A DNA stretch of 64,000 nucleotides from Hofstenia miamia (taxonomy: Eukaryota; Xenacoelomorpha; Acoela), in the NCBI GenBank assembly GCA_004352715.1, contig SCFE01000055.1:527646-591645 (forward strand), given 5' to 3'. The translations under genes were made by a program, and so were the position numbers. Every line of letters begins with the position of its first letter. Position 1 is the stretch's first letter. The notes below the pieces were generated by a model. That model did not search any database. It saw nothing but the letters and a program-made list of their open reading frames with translations, and was not told the origin of the DNA. Shown here piece by piece: positions 25,866 to 40,110 of the stretch.

Positions 25866-28800
25866 AATCTCTTCTTAGAAATTGTTAAGGAAAAATACAT
25901 TTTTGAAAAATTATTGAAAACATAATTTTGGTATCTTAACAGTATATGACTAATTTTTTAGTTATTCCAAGAATTGCACTAGATGGTAAAATGCAATACA
26001 TGAACATATGTATGGCTTCATTTGATGCAATCAATTAAAACATCCTCACAACAAGACTATCGGTTTTCAGTGATATTTTTAATGCAATTTATAATTCCGT
26101 CATTAATTCAGTACTTTGAAAAGTTATTCAAATTTGATTTTTGTTATTCTCACTTTACTTTAAGGCATCAGTCTCTTGCATGATTGCGAATTGATCCATT
26201 TTTTCATTTAATCCTTAAATGGCCTGGTGTCCTTTTAAAAGGACAAACCATTTTTTCATGCTTACAAAGAACTTTTTTCAAGCTCATTAGTAAATATGGA
26301 ATTGGTGAGTCTTGGACTTGCTTCAATGTAATTTTGAAAATTTGCAATTAATTGTATGGCTGTATTTAAAGTACTTGTAGGGATTAATAATTTTTCTTTG
26401 AAAATTGCGAATTCTTAAAAAATGCTTAGTCTCTCCATACCTAATGTTTATGTAAATATAAGGGATACAAATGTAATGAATTTCCCTCACACTAATTCAA
26501 TCTCTTTGTTTTGGAAATCCTAACACTGAATTTATTAGATTTAAGTCTAAATCAAGAATTCATTTTCGAACACTTGTAGATTATTTCAGAAATTGAAGTT
26601 TAGATATAAATCTAAAAAACAAAATAATTTAGGGAATCTGTTTTAGTCCCTAATCATGCTCCCAAAGAAATTCTATATAAGCAATAAAGATATTGCAAGA
26701 GGAAAAGGGTTTATGTGATTTCCATTGTATTTTATGAGAAATTTACTATGCAATTTTCTGCATAAAATAATGCGAAAAATATACATTCAGGATAATTATT
26801 AAGTGGATTTGATACATTTAATAAGTGCACTTTAGCTTCGATCAAAATACACTCTTTCCACATATTAAAGTGCACTTAATCTCCAAACGTTTTTTAAGAG
26901 TATGGCAGCGATGCTACCCTTGGTTACTAAACGAACACAATGTTTCCATTTGGTTGTGAAAATTATATTTTCTACAAGTGCGATTTTTCCGCAACCAAAA
27001 TATAAAATTGCAACATTGTCACTCCCAAAGCTACCTTTCGGGTTTGAAATTATTGCAATTAGACCGCTATGTTGATTTGGCATTTCCATTTTATTAATAA
27101 ATTCGTAATCTGTTATATGGAAATTTTTGCATAATTTTTCTTAGATGGATATTTTAGTCAAAATATAATACATTTAACTTATTCTACAAATTTTGTCCAA
27201 TATACCGAAAGCCAATTATAATTATTAAGGAACGTTTTCCGGTCTAATTTATTAAATATCAAAACCATTCTATTGCAAATAAATTCCAATAAAATATTTC
27301 CTCTATAAATGTACATATAATGGATTCTATTTATCCAAGTAAGCATTATTGTCTGTTAGAGACTGACTGCGCTAACTATAATATTTATAATATATTTAAG
27401 AGTCTATCCACACCTAGTTAATTCTCGATTGCACATCTAAATTGCATATACGCATCATATAAATTTAATTTATTTCCGAGAATTGAATTAAACATACGTT
27501 GCGACATTTTAATGCTCATTTTAAACAGCCATACTTTTACGCATAACTATAACTAAGAATCATAATGTTTTAAATACATTTGAATTTTTTCAACCCTCAC
27601 TACACTGCATAGTCGCCATGTGACATTTTGGCGGCTTCAATATCATATGAGACTTATCTAATTATGCTTAAAATTTGAAAATTGATGTATTGCATTTCAT
27701 AATGATCGGTTTCTTTCATGCCTCCTTCACTACTACCAATCAAGTGGTCAATTGGATTACCAGGTCAGCTATTTTGTACAACCAGTTGGTCGCTTATGTA
27801 ATCGGATGAAGCGGATCTAGTGGTTTCAACAACGGGCCAAGCTATAAAACAAAATTTGATTGTCTCTGATTCTCTGTTGCTTTGGCATTGCATTTTGCAT
27901 CCTCCGATGTAGCCGAAATATATTCAATGCATGTCCAACCTGATTATTGTTCTTACATATTGTCAAAAAGGTTAACAGGTCGCTAGATCGCATCTCCGGT
28001 TTGTTCCCCATAATAAGCATTATTTCATGAATTTGTTAACCCTATTTTCTTAAGTATGTTTTGAACACATTGCCAGAAATTTTTCAATCAACACTTTTTT
28101 CATTAATAAAGATGTTTTTTTACTATATATTATTTATATTCGTGTCTATACATGATAAAAGAATTGAGGTCGATCAAATTTATAAGCAACTCCTCATGAT
28201 GCTTTGAAGAAAATCTTTCCAATTCTGACGCAGGAAATGCATCATGAGAGCTATTGAGGAGTATTTTAATTATACTGCTATATGTGTTACAAAGCAACAT
28301 TTGTACTCATTACGTCTCTTCTCACAGTCAACGTAAGCGAAATTAAGAAAATGCATTTGATCAACTTTGTTTGAATCTCATAGAAATTCCGATGTAGTTT
28401 GCATTTAAATTCAATTACTGAAAGATATCAATTATTTTTTTGGATCATCTTATGTCCACCAATATTTTCCAGCTATAAATTTTCGATGAAAGACATGAAG
28501 AAATTATTAATGATGACTGCTTAGGTCTGGTGTGACGAACCATTCCACAATCGTGCTTTAGTTGCCTAGATATAGCTCAGTATAGGACCTTCGATTGATT
28601 GATTGTTAATTGATAATTGACTGATTCAATTATCGATTAGTTATAGTCAAAATTGCTTGCATTATTCAAACTTCTAAAATTTTTTGTATGAACTAATCAT
28701 AGTTTGGCAGTGCATTTTACTGATCTAAACTCTAACCATAAACCTAAACACCTTTTCTTTCGATATTTTCGTGAAAAAAGAATTGTGAAAAAATCCGTCA

Positions 28801-29900
28801 ATATTGATTTGGCAAATTGATTGACTATTGTGATTTGACTATGGAACAGCATTCAAGCAAAATTACTATGTATTATTTTTAGAAAGGATTGGAGATTGCT
28901 CATCAACAGCAATGAACACCAAACAAAAGCAATAAAAAAGCCAATGCTAATCATACAGATAACGTTATGTAATGCAGCATTGATGCATAAAAAATAAATA
29001 ACGAAAAACATTAAAAGAAGTTTTTTGCTTAGTAAGATTTTTGGAAGCATCTTTGCTTAAATAATCGTTCAATATTAGAATCGACGAACTCTCAAGTGCA
29101 TACTAAAATTTTCGTTGAGGCAGCTCTTATAGATTTAGTTGCATTTATTTATTATATGACATGCAAATATTTAAAATTGCAAAATAGATTTAACCTTCTA
29201 TTTGCTTCACCTAAGTTCAACAACCTCAATTTGCCTCAATAGCCTAATTCAAATTGGTAGATCCACTTTATGTATTCTCTAAGTATGCAACAAATTTGTG
29301 TTTCTTTGCAGTGTCGAAAATAAAAGGTATAAGTGCTAATACTGTGCAATATCTAGAGGCGGTTCTTAATAAATGGCAATGTTGTCATTCATGAACGATT
29401 GTAAATCGCACGAAAATCTTTGTCGACCGCAGACTTGTCACCTTCGGTTTAGATGGATTAAAACTTGATCGATCATTTGATTGCTTAATTTTTGTCTATG
29501 TATCCCTTACTAAATCAGTGTATTATAGCATGTTGCTAAGGAAACCAAAATTGCCGAGTAAATAATTTTGAAGATTCACAAGTAATTTTTGGGGCAATTT
29601 GTTCTCTTTATTTTTAAAGCTTGTTTGATATTTATAGAATGATATATTTTGTATCTTCTTTAACATAGGTAAGCACTTGCATAAAATGAATGTAAATTTT
29701 AAAACTTGTTTTTTAATAGGATTTTTCAATTTTGAATAACTTGAATGCAATTTTTATGAGTATGGATCATTTTTTGTATTTTCTAATGATATGTTTTAAC
29801 AAACATCGAAAAGCACTTGTCGGCAAAAATTGGTGAAAGTATTATTACTTGAACTTTTATTTTATGGGTTCGATTTTAACTCCAATCTTAAGATCAAAAT
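25866..29900. other. Non-coding stretch
   Basis: The frames at 26865-27089, 27826-28020, 28853-29050 and 29523-29750 (all minus, 64-75 codons) show no recognisable domain. An ATTGATTG-rich patch lies at about 28593-28640. Confidence 0.4.
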
Positions 29901-29904
29901 TGCT

Positions 29905-30984
29905 TATATATATATATATATATATACCTATATTTGTCTATCTACTATATATATATATATATATNNNNNNNNNNNNNNNNNNNNNNNNNNNNNNNNNNNN
30001 NNNNNNNNNNNNNNNNNNNNNNNNNNNNNNNNNNNNNNNNNNNNNNNNNNNNNNNNNNNNNNNNNNNNNNNNNNNNNNNNNNNNNNNNNNNNNNNNNNNN
30101 NNNNNNNNNNNNNNNNNNNNNNNNNNNNNNNNNNNNNNNNNNNNNNNNNNNNNNNNNNNNNNNNNNNNNNNNNNNNNNNNNNNNNNNNNNNNNNNNNNNN
30201 NNNNNNNNNNNNNNNNNNNNNNNNNNNNNNNNNNNNNNNNNNNNNNNNNNNNNNNNNNNNNNNNNNNNNNNNNNNNNNNNNNNNNNNNNNNNNNNNNNNN
30301 NNNNNNNNNNNNNNNNNNNNNNNNNNNNNNNNNNNNNNNNNNNNNNNNNNNNNNNNNNNNNNNNNNNNNNNNNNNNNNNNNNNNNNNNNNNNNNNNNNNN
30401 NNNNNNNNNNNNNNNNNNNNNNNNNNNNNNNNNNNNNNNNNNNNNNNNNNNNNNNNNNNNNNNNNNNNNNNNNNNNNNNNNNNNNNNNNNNNNNNNNNNN
30501 NNNNNNNNNNNNNNNNNNNNNNNNNNNNNNNNNNNNNNNNNNNNNNNNNNNNNNNNNNNNNNNNNNNNNNNNNNNNNNNNNNNNNNNNNNNNNNNNNNNN
30601 NNNNNNNNNNNNNNNNNNNNNNNNNNNNNNNNNNNNNNNNNNNNNNNNNNNNNNNNNNNNNNNNNNNNNNNNNNNNNNNNNNNNNNNNNNNNNNNNNNNN
30701 NNNNNNNNNNNNNNNNNNNNNNNNNNNNNNNNNNNNNNNNNNNNNNNNNNNNNNNNNNNNNNNNNNNNNNNNNNNNNNNNNNNNNNNNNNNNNNNNNNNN
30801 NNNNNNNNNNNNNNNNNNNNNNNNNNNNNNNNNNNNNNNNNNNNNNNNNNNNNNNNNNNNNNNNNNNNNNNNNNNNNNNNNNNNNNNNNNNNNNNNNNNN
30901 NNNNNNNNNNNNNNNNNNNNNNNNNNNNNNNNNNNNNNNNNNNNNNNNNNNNNNNNNNNNNNNNTATATATATATATATATATA
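29905..30984. repeat. (TA)n flanking an exactly 1000 N gap
   Basis: TA tracts at about 29905-29925 and 29947-29964 precede the gap at 29965-30964, and 20 bases of TA follow it at 30965-30984. The right edge of the gap is also the outer edge of the left inverted-repeat arm. Confidence 0.95.
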
Positions 30985-33900
30985 CGAATTGAAAATGTCA
31001 TATAAAATAATATGGAATAATTGAATTTATTCAGTCACAATTAAAAAATGTGATATTTGAAATTGAAATACGGGAGGAAAGAAGGAGTTCTGTAACTTCA
31101 TTTTTTGAAGAAACGAAAATGATATCTGTGCAATTTGCCCATTGTTGTTATACTTGTGGTGTTGCGAACAGTGTCAGTATTTAGATGCTACTTGGAAATG
31201 CGATCGTAGACACATTGAATTTTTCGAAAATGTAAAAAACTTAAGGGCAATTTGAGATTACATGCGGAGTTAATATTTTAAATAACATCTACTTTACTAT
31301 TTATATAAGAATTTGAAATATTAAATATTATTATATATATATATATATATATACCATTTTAAGATATATTAGTTCTACTCATATATTTGAATGAATATTA
31401 ATTTTGGCTTTGTTAGTTCAATTGGGTGTCTAAAACAACAAAGAGGAAAAAATTCTTGAAAAGACCTGGCAAGAACAATATTTAGGAATGGATAATACTA
31501 TAATTAGAAATCTAGGAAAAGACCTGGCAAGAACAATATTTAGGAATGGATAATACTATAATTAGAAATCTAGAAAAATTAATTTGAAAATTGAATAAAT
31601 CAATTAGCATATGACAAACATAGAATAATTTATAGAAAAATTATAACATATGCAATGCATTCACTTCACTTAGGATATATTTAGGAATAGATTCCTTCAT
31701 ATGCACTTAATGAAAAATGCAGGATTATCTTAACACAATTTATTCAATGAAATAATATAGTAAGTGGTTTATAGGTTCATATAGCACACGATGATTGAGG
31801 ATTATACAACATGTGTTGTTTATTATTCAGTCGAGAAACTTTAAGCACGTTCAAATAATTCTTGTTTAACATGGATACAGCATTATCCTTTAAATATCAG
31901 GCTACAAATTTATATTCATTCATTCAGAATGATGAGGACAATTTACAAACATTCATTTAAAAAAACGAAAATTAGGATACTTTAAGCTATTGTGTATTAA
32001 TTATATAATAATAATAACAACAATGTACAAAATAATAAGAATATCAATAATAGAATTAAAAGTAATAAGAATAAAAATAATTAAAATAGAAATAATAAAA
32101 AAAATAACAGCAATAATAATAAGAATTCCAAACTTATTATTGCTGAAAAAATCTGTCAAAAACTACAAGCTATATTTCAAAATTTTTATAAAATATCTAT
32201 AGTAAATAATTTTGTGCATAACTTCTAATATCCCAAATATATTTTTTCATAGATGTTGAAATTCAAAAAGCAACCAAGTATATTCGATGAGTATCTATTG
32301 GCAGCTGAAATCTACCACATTTTGTTTAATTTTTTAATGGCTAAATTTTAGAATGAATTTAAATTAAATATTTTAGTGGTAGACGAGGAACAATACTCTC
32401 AAAAGCTAATTGCAATAATATTTGGCATATCAAAAAAGGTGTACAGAAAACACTAGTCTATTAAAAGGAAACATGACACTTTAGCTTACATAACCAACTC
32501 AAGAGGCCAACCAAAACAAGTGTTCACATTGATAGTATGGTGAAGATTATGACTGTTAATACAAGTGCTTCAACTAATATATCCAGGCACAGATATCTGC
32601 ACATACCAACATCATTCACCATTATATTCAAGCCAGCGGCGCAACATAACCAATCCTAAGAGAATATCAATGACTGAAACACTTTTCATGAATTGACTGC
32701 AAATCAATGAAGTAAGGATTTTATTAGTTGTGAAGCTTTGATGCACCAATTTGCGCCATACACATGGCATGTTAGAAGACCGCCTAGGCAATGCTGCAAT
32801 GGTCTTTATATCAAACCTACAGGCAGTACAAGCAGGCAGTAATCTTGATTATCTCAACAGACAGAATAGAAAAAAACTGCTTCGAAATTTGTTTGTGAAA
32901 AGTTGCCTCTATGATTTGATATGCATTATGACAATTTTACAAGAAAATGCATCCCTTGTTGCTGATCAAACTTGGTCATACGATTTTTTCAAAATTCAGA
33001 TTATATCTAAATTGAAAACTGCTTGAAATTAGTAAAGGAAAAGTTTTTCAAGCTGAGTCATATAGCAGTAAGTGTTCTTCGTCAAAAGATTTCAACTGGT
33101 TGAAGGCGAAATATTTTCCTTCAATATTTTGTTTCTCTAATTGAAAAATTCTACAAAAAGTAAAGCCACATAGTAATAAAATATTTGTCATATTTGCTTA
33201 ATATGTTTATGGTTTTTAAATTCTGCTGTCTTCACAGATTATTAAACTAGATTTTAATATATTAGTAGTGGATTCTGAATCATGCAAAATTTTGTATTGG
33301 TGTTACTAAATATGGGGAGGGGTTAGGGTTAGGGATGTTTTTTGTTACATTTGTAGTTTTTTCAATTTTAACAATCTGATTTAAGCTATTCAAGTTTTCA
33401 GTTCCTGTGAGGAGAAAACTAATTTATTTAAGCATAGAAATTATTGAGAAGGTTCATTTAATTTAACATGTCTTTTTAAGAACTAAGATAAACTTTGACG
33501 AAATTTGCATTTAAGAAATATTGCATTTAGAAATAACTAGATAATAGTTTGCATGTTAATCGATAGTCGGATGCATTGTCATGTTGTTGCGAGTATTGAA
33601 TGTGCTTAGCTACTAATTCGAAGTTTTAGATAGAAGTATATGCCATCTTGAATTTATATTGGTAAAGAGAAATTAAGCATGTGATTAGCAGAGTACATTT
33701 AGTAATTGTTTCTGATATATATTTGAAGTACTTCGCAAATGCTTTATTTTTAATTTTTAATTATTAAGGTCAATGTTTTTTGTGGGATTTCTCACTGCCT
33801 TAGTCGAAAATATTTTAAATTAGATTTTTTCATTGTTTACTTTTAATGGATTATTTGAAGAATAACTTCAATGTCACTTTGAAAGCTTTTTGTTGTATTA

Positions 33901-35163
33901 ACTGCTTTTGTGTCAGTAATAATAATAATACCAATAAATATGCCTGAGGTACGTCAGGATGAATTGAAATGTGTTTTGATTTCTTATGATTAAGTATAAC
34001 TCTTTATTGTCGATTTATAAAGAAATTCAATGAAAGATTATTACGATTGTGATTGACATGATGATAATGATAAGAGTTAAAGCAAATTTATTGCTAATAT
34101 GTGTGTAAATTCTACAAACTAACAAAAATACTTACAATAATAATAATAATAATAATTGATCTGAAGTAAGGGAGCAACGTAGACTATACAAGATTGAAAT
34201 GGATACACTGTAAGTTGATAGTATGTGATTGGGATATGGATCATTCCGAATGGAAAATGAAGACTATTAAGCATGTGAAAAATATGACCTTTGAAGCAAT
34301 GGGGAGATAAAGATAAAAAAGTTGAGATGTTTTGGAAACTAAAAAACTGAAAGTAATTCCAGCGGTGGTGAGGAACATTATGAAATTCAAAAAAACTTTC
34401 TAAGCCATATATAACACTCCCTGAAAAAATATTTTTATTACTAAGCAATTCAAAACATTTCCATAAATATTAAAGCACGCTCATGAATGCTAACTATGTT
34501 TTCATTCAGTGTTTTTGAATACACAATATTGAAAGGAATTATGCATTATGCGTTAGCTGAAAGATATAAGAAACTAGTTTGACAGATTTACAAATTTACC
34601 TATCAACTATAACATATCTTCTTCAGCAGATTACAATTTCGCTCAAAATTTATTTGGAAGACTGAAAATTATATTTTAATACAGTTCTGGTTTGCACTTA
34701 TTTAAAATTTCCTAATATCATGTTGGACATTGCACATTTAGTTAATATTTGCACACACACACATTCACACACACAATTGCAATTCCATCGCACATTAATC
34801 AGTTAAAATATATCCACGTGAAATTTATAAATAAATGTCTAATATATGGTAATATATACACGTACATTAAAAAATACATCGCGTTATTAATTTAATTAAT
34901 TACACCAGCCGGTCCACTTCCGCTGCCTGCGTTCATCAGCCTTAAAGTTAATTTAGAAATCAGTAAATTTAATTAGACTGGTACTCCTTAACATTCCGCT
35001 TAATTGATATTGATTGGTCAAGATTTTCTACGCTAATTCTCTCGACTTTTAATCTACGTCTTGAATTAAATGGTCGGCTGATTGACGTTGCTCTTTAAGT
35101 GATATTCTTGATTAGACACTTATTCACTGAAGACACTATTTTCTTGATAGACTACCGTCTGAG

Positions 35164-35223
<60 letters not shown>

Positions 35224-36263
35224 ATCCAATAAAATTGTGTGAAAAATATAACTTGAAAGAATGTAGGTTAGAGGAAAGAAAGTATAGGTAATAGAAGCAA
35301 GTCCTTGAAGGCATATGCTATTATTTGAATTTTATTAATTGTGTTCGCTTCCGGTATAGTTCACATTTAGAATCTGATCACAAATTGCAACCATGCTGCT
35401 CTGGGCTTCCAATGACTTATTTCATACGATAATTTTGCAAAATTTAAATACATTTTACTATCAAACATGTTGGATTTTGGTCACCGAAATCTCGTCTACA
35501 GCATGATACTGATTTATTAGTTTATTGCTGCACAGATATTTCAAATTTTAAAAATTCAGCTTTCATATCAAAGTAGTTCAGAAAATAATGCAGGCAAGGA
35601 GGGAATCACTAAATTTATACGTGTTTGCCAAGGCGTAATATTTTAGAAAACAGCTATATTTTAATCAAAATGTCTGCATTTTTCGAACTAGGTTCATTAA
35701 AATCATTGGAATTCGTGTGTGAAAAATAGTAAAATGATTTCTTCCATAAAGAACTTAGGTGGAGAATGAAATATGATATGTGATAGTCAAACCTTAAAAA
35801 GTGTAAATTTTTACTTAGTAAGATTAACGTTTGTAATTTTGATTAAAATCAAATTTATATGAATTGGGAACGTAAATTATTATAATTTTGATCATTTTGA
35901 GTAATATATTCTTTAGTGTTTGCAATATATTTGATTAAAACATCTTGCAAAAGGCTTCTAAAAATATTAAGTATGACAATTCAGCAAAATTTAGTTTCTG
36001 AGAAGGTATATTTTGCAATAATTACCGTAAATATATTTCACATTTGAAAAGGGAAAAGAGAAAATGGGCTTCATTATTTTTATTACACGTTCTTCTGATT
36101 ATTTATGACTGATATTTCCACTCAACTAATTCTAAAGCGCAATACGAATTTTTCTATTATGAGGGCAATTTGCGCTTTAGTAAAATTTGACATGCTTTTC
36201 TGCTCTTGGAAACACTTTCCTCCCTGTATTGCGCCACTTTAAAATCATAGCACGACATGGCTA
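30965..36263 (+). repeat. Left arm of 5.3 kb inverted duplication
   Basis: This 5,299-base stretch recurs in reverse complement at 50077-55374. Paired positions sum to 86,339 in the outer part and 86,340 in the inner part, so the arms differ by one base net. Every block I compared matched exactly. The only difference seen is in the TA tract (54 bases at 35169-35222, against 53 bases with an AAATTTTTA interruption in the other arm). The arm holds AAT-rich DNA at about 31996-32130, a TTAGGG doublet at 33321-33334 and no recognisable gene. Frames at 32751-33026 (plus) and 34119-34448 (minus) have exact mirror copies but no known domain. The outer edge abuts a gap; the inner edge abuts a TA tract. 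Confidence 0.95.
31458..31573 (+). repeat. Tandem duplication, 2 x 58 bases
   Basis: A unit starting GAAAAGACCTGGCAAGAACA occurs at 31458-31515 and again at 31516-31573 without visible change. Its mirror copy is at 54766-54881, so this duplication predates the arm duplication. Confidence 0.9.
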
Positions 36264-36295
36264 TATATATATATATATATACACAAAAATATCTG

Positions 36296-36371
<76 letters not shown>
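36262..36371. repeat. Compound (TA)n microsatellite
   Basis: About 110 bases of TA with ACACAAAAATATCTGTATAA and ATACATA interruptions. It lies exactly between the inner edge of the left arm and the LINE. Confidence 0.95.
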
Positions 36372-36375
<4 letters not shown>

Positions 36376-36399
36376 TATCATCTTATGTGCTCCTATATA

Positions 36400-38119
36400 A
36401 TATTAGTTCCTCAAAACGAAATAAATTCCAATGCTCTTCTTCTTTAGCCAAATATTGTTCTCTTTTAAATACAATAAAAGACGTGTTTCAATCTATAGAA
36501 TTTGATAACTTTGCTGATACCATTAAGCTCATGCTTTCAACTCATTAGATTATTTGACAATCAAGTCATTCCTAAGCCTATGTATTGGAAGGATGTCGTC
36601 GCCTCCAGTGATCTTCTCATTGCTAACTTGTTCAACAAATATTTTGTGTCCGTTTTCACGCCCGCCGTTTCGCATTTTTCAGACTTAGAATTACATGAAG
36701 TAGGCCTATGTGATGATTTTGTTATTACCTTAGATGACATCATTGGTCAATTAAAAAATCTATAAAAGTATTGGATGTGGACCTGATGACCTACCATCAA
36801 GCTTTTTATATCGTTTCTCTTTGTCTCCTCACATCTTGAATATGTTCAATTATATTCTCAATACCGGTTGCTTCCCCGACTATTCGAAGATTTCATATAT
36901 CTATCACTTGTTAAAAAGTGTTAAAAATAACTTGGTTTCAAACTATAGACCAATTAGTCAACTTCCAAAACTTGCTTTGATTCTGGAAAGGCTTATGTTC
37001 ATTATATGCTCCCAATGCATTTGATTCAGGTAAACCTTCTTTTACATTATATTGTGACTTCAGTAAAGCTTTCGACGAAGTGCTTCAATCCCTGCTGATT
37101 AACAAACTAGCATCGTACCCTTTTGATAAAAAAATATTACTTCTTTGTTCTTACTTATCTGATCGTTCTCAAGTGGTCATTGTAAACGGTAGTCATTCTG
37201 ATCGGCTACCAATCATTAGTGGGGTCCCACAAGGTTCGGTCTTTGGGCCATCACTGTTTCTTATTTTCATCAACGACTTCCCTGATGTTTGTACTGAATG
37301 CTTACCATTATTGTTTGCTGATGATCTTAAGATTACAACCTCTATTGTTGCTGCTTTAAACTCGGATTTCACTTTATTACAATCTTGGTGTGTTAATAAT
37401 GGCATGAATTTTAATATTTCTAAATTCCAGTTGTTTATTATCCCACCTCTGATTGATGATTATAGTCCAGTTATGCCTTCTGTCACTGCCTCGTCGTATG
37501 TCAAAGATCTGGGCATTACAATATCTTCCACTAACAAACTAAAGTCCAGTAACTTCACATTCAAGAAACTCAAACGTACTACCCCTTTTAATATTATTTC
37601 TAAAAACAAAGTTTATCTTTATAAATCATTTATTTTATCCAGTTTACTTTACGGTTTTGTTTCTTGGTTCCCTCTAGTTCTGATCTGAAGCGCCTTGAGA
37701 GATTTCAGAGTCGTTGCACTAGATGGATGTCACAAGAGAAGAATTATCATGACCGATTATACTACTTAGGCATTCTCCCAATTTCTCTTCAGCTACAAAT
37801 GTTGGATCTTCTGCTTTTCAATAAACTGCTTAATAACTCTTATGACCTAGATTTGCAGCTGTACATAACCTCATACACTCTAGGAAAATCAAATCTCAGA
37901 TTTAGCTTGTCACAGTTTTTCAAGTCTAAACCATTTCACAAAGTTAAAACGCTGCAATTCTTCTTTAAAAGAATAGATCCTTTAGCCAACTGCATTCACC
38001 GTCACGCAAAAATTAATCTATATAATCCTTCTACTTATGTCAAAACTGAATTAATGTCTCTTTTCTGGAACTTTTCATTAACAAATTCGACTGACCGAGT
38101 TCTTGCACATCATTTTTAG
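36400..38119 (+). pseudogene. LINE (non-LTR retrotransposon) ORF2 reverse transcriptase, broken
   Basis: Order seen: a linker with SSDLLIANLFNKYFVSVF (36502-36765), then GCGPDDLPSSFLY and NYRPISQLPKLALILERLMF (about 36770-36990). Motif A YCDFSKAFDEV has its catalytic Asp codon at 37056-37058. The VPQG block is SGVPQGSVFGPSLFLIFIND. The FADD block is LLFADDLKI, with Asp codons at 37320-37325. The C-terminal region has LERFQSRCTRWM and a long helical tail to 38119. Breaks: a frameshift near 36765, loss of the roughly 50 residues normally found between ERLMF and motif A (near 37010), and a frameshift near 37672. The RT catalytic residues are intact, so decay is recent relative to the LINE at 18-19.6 kb. 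No endonuclease domain is visible; the element looks 5'-truncated at the TA tract. Jockey/CR1-like by wording only. Confidence 0.9.
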
Positions 38120-38537
38120 TTTATTATTGTTCTTAGTGTCGTATAGTTAATGGTCTAAACTTTTATTAAGTTCCCTCATTATATTGTTTTTATGATACGA
38201 TAATATAATCTATTATTATAGGCAACAGTTAATCTCCAAAACCCGAATGGACTGTGAAAACTTTACTAGTCAATTACATGTTAAAAATTGGCCCAATTTC
38301 ATGATTTAAACATAGTATCTACTCAAAAATGAAACACAATTACACAATATAAATCCTCTAGTTTACATACATTCGTCTATAACATGCACTACCCTGAAAG
38401 AATTCAAAACACTGAAATAACATGATTGATAACTCAAAATGCTACGTCAAATTTCAAATTATTGTCTGTGCATAATTTTTGTGGAATTAGGGTTACAAGC
38501 ATTACTTATTAATACATAACTGTTAGAAGAAATAGAA

Positions 38538-40110
38538 TGAAATCCATTTTTGACTCTGGAAGTAACAGTAATCTGATGAGATACGACTTTGCAAAGAGAT
38601 TGAACCTCATAGAAAGGCTACCTTATCACATGCTTTTAAAACAGCGTTTGGTGAAACCCATGCCTTGTGTTCAAGCTAGAGTCAATAGAAGAGCTTGAAA
38701 AAAATTGCATCAGTAAATTTTTATCTTGTGAATCATGCACCAGTAGATGCGTTTCTTGAGACTGATGGTCTGTGGACAATGAATCTAAAACTCGAGTTTG
38801 GCCACAACTATTTCTCCTAAAAAAATTTTTAGTAATCCTTTAACCCAGAAGGCCGATCAACTCTTTGAATTAGTCGTTGTCAATCCATTTGGTAGACTAA
38901 TTCTTTTTATTGATGATGCACGTGTTGCATATAAAGTCTTTGGTAGTTATCTTCAGACAATCAGATCAGTTCTAAAAAACACAAGAAATAAATTTGAATC
39001 TATGACCTGAGAAATTTTGTATATTTTGAATAGTTAGCTGAAATCCATGGTATTTGAAGTGATCCCGAGAATATAGGAGCATTTAAGACTTAGTATTTCA
39101 GAATTCGAAAAAAGATTCTCTTTGTGGATTTGCAAATTACCATTCTCGTTGTATACTTATCTATGCAGAAATCATTAAACCAATTTTCACAGCTAAATAG
39201 AGAAAACTTTTTGAATACAACAATGACGCTCGGAAGTATTTTCTTATTATTACAGAGTTACTGGATTTTTATCTAGAATGTGATGCAAGCAATATTGCTG
39301 TGGGATCGCGTTGAATAATTTAGCAAAATATTGAATTGAGCTGAAAGAAATAATTCCATTTTTCGATAGAGAATTTTTAGAGGTTATTCTCGCTTTGAAA
39401 ATATTTCCACTCAATGCTTTAGGGACGAAAATTGTATGTAGTCACAGATCATCAACCATTGCCATTTGCTTCGTCTAGAAGAATCTGATTTTGAATGGAC
39501 GTTGAAAAAAGAATGGATAATGTAATTGCGGATAAAATTTTTTGTATGGTGTCAACTGGTAACAATGTTCTAGGTCTGGATCCAAATGCAAAACCGTGTG
39601 AACAATGGTAGAAAATGGGTTTTTACGCAATCCTAAGACTGTCATTTTGGTGTTAAGAAATGCATGCAGTCAATGAAGGGAAACTACCATCAATGAAGAA
39701 ATGATTCATTAACTCATTCGAAAATGTGGTATCTGTAATCGTGCATGATTTTAAGTGGTAAATGTTATCAATTACCATGTCAAGCATTATTGCAACCTCA
39801 AGAATTTTTAGCTTTTGACATAAGGCTTCTTCCGGATTCAAAATGTAAATTTATTATAGCATTTACTGATCATCCAATTTTGGATAGAAGCTGTGCCTAC
39901 GGCATCAACCGAGGCCCTCACATTGCAAAAATAATTGAAAATAACTGGATATATCGATCTGCACCTCCTGGATGTATTCACGCATGTAGGTGAACACAGT
40001 TTACAGCATACATTTAGACGTCTTTGATAAAGAACGCATTGGTCAAATAATTGTAAAAACCGTGTTTAGTTGTTCTAGTGAATCCACAGGAATATTAACT
40101 TTTAACTGAT
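38538..40110 (+). pseudogene. Ty3/gypsy-like pol remnant (protease, RT, RNase H, integrase)
   Basis: Heavily decayed, but the pol order is visible. An aspartic protease start, SIFDSGSNSNLMRYDF, has its DSG codon at 38552-38554. An RT palm remnant, GRLILFIDDARVAYKVFGSY, has the Asp pair at 38912-38917 (family YxDD), followed by a TIRSVLKN helix. An RNase H-like phrase, LECDASNIAV, lies near 39270-39300, followed by a degraded EFLEVILALK block. Integrase-like FIIAFTDH, AYGINRGPHIAKIIENNWIY and CIHACR lie at 39745-39993. Such elements make a polyprotein that copies and integrates the element. Stops and frameshifts separate all blocks, and no LTRs were recognised on either side. It follows the LINE by about 400 bases in the same orientation. 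Confidence 0.6.

Noticed and set aside
28573-28600. tRNA A-box-like TAGCTCAGTATAGG
   Set aside because: No B box at the expected distance and no cloverleaf arms that pair. A TTCGATT-like word follows only about 10 bases later.
32751-33026. 91-codon frame duplicated at 53313-53588
   Set aside because: Same argument: the duplication is the arm duplication and no domain is recognised.
33321-33334. Telomere-like TTAGGG doublet, with a mirror copy in the right arm at about 53005-53018
   Set aside because: Only two units. Single TTAGGG words occur in many places in this sequence, so there is no case for an interstitial telomere.
34119-34448. 109-codon minus-strand frame duplicated at 51891-52220
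   Set aside because: It is identical in both arms only because the arms are copies. It ends in an AAT-repeat tract, has no recognisable domain, and no independent conservation supports coding.
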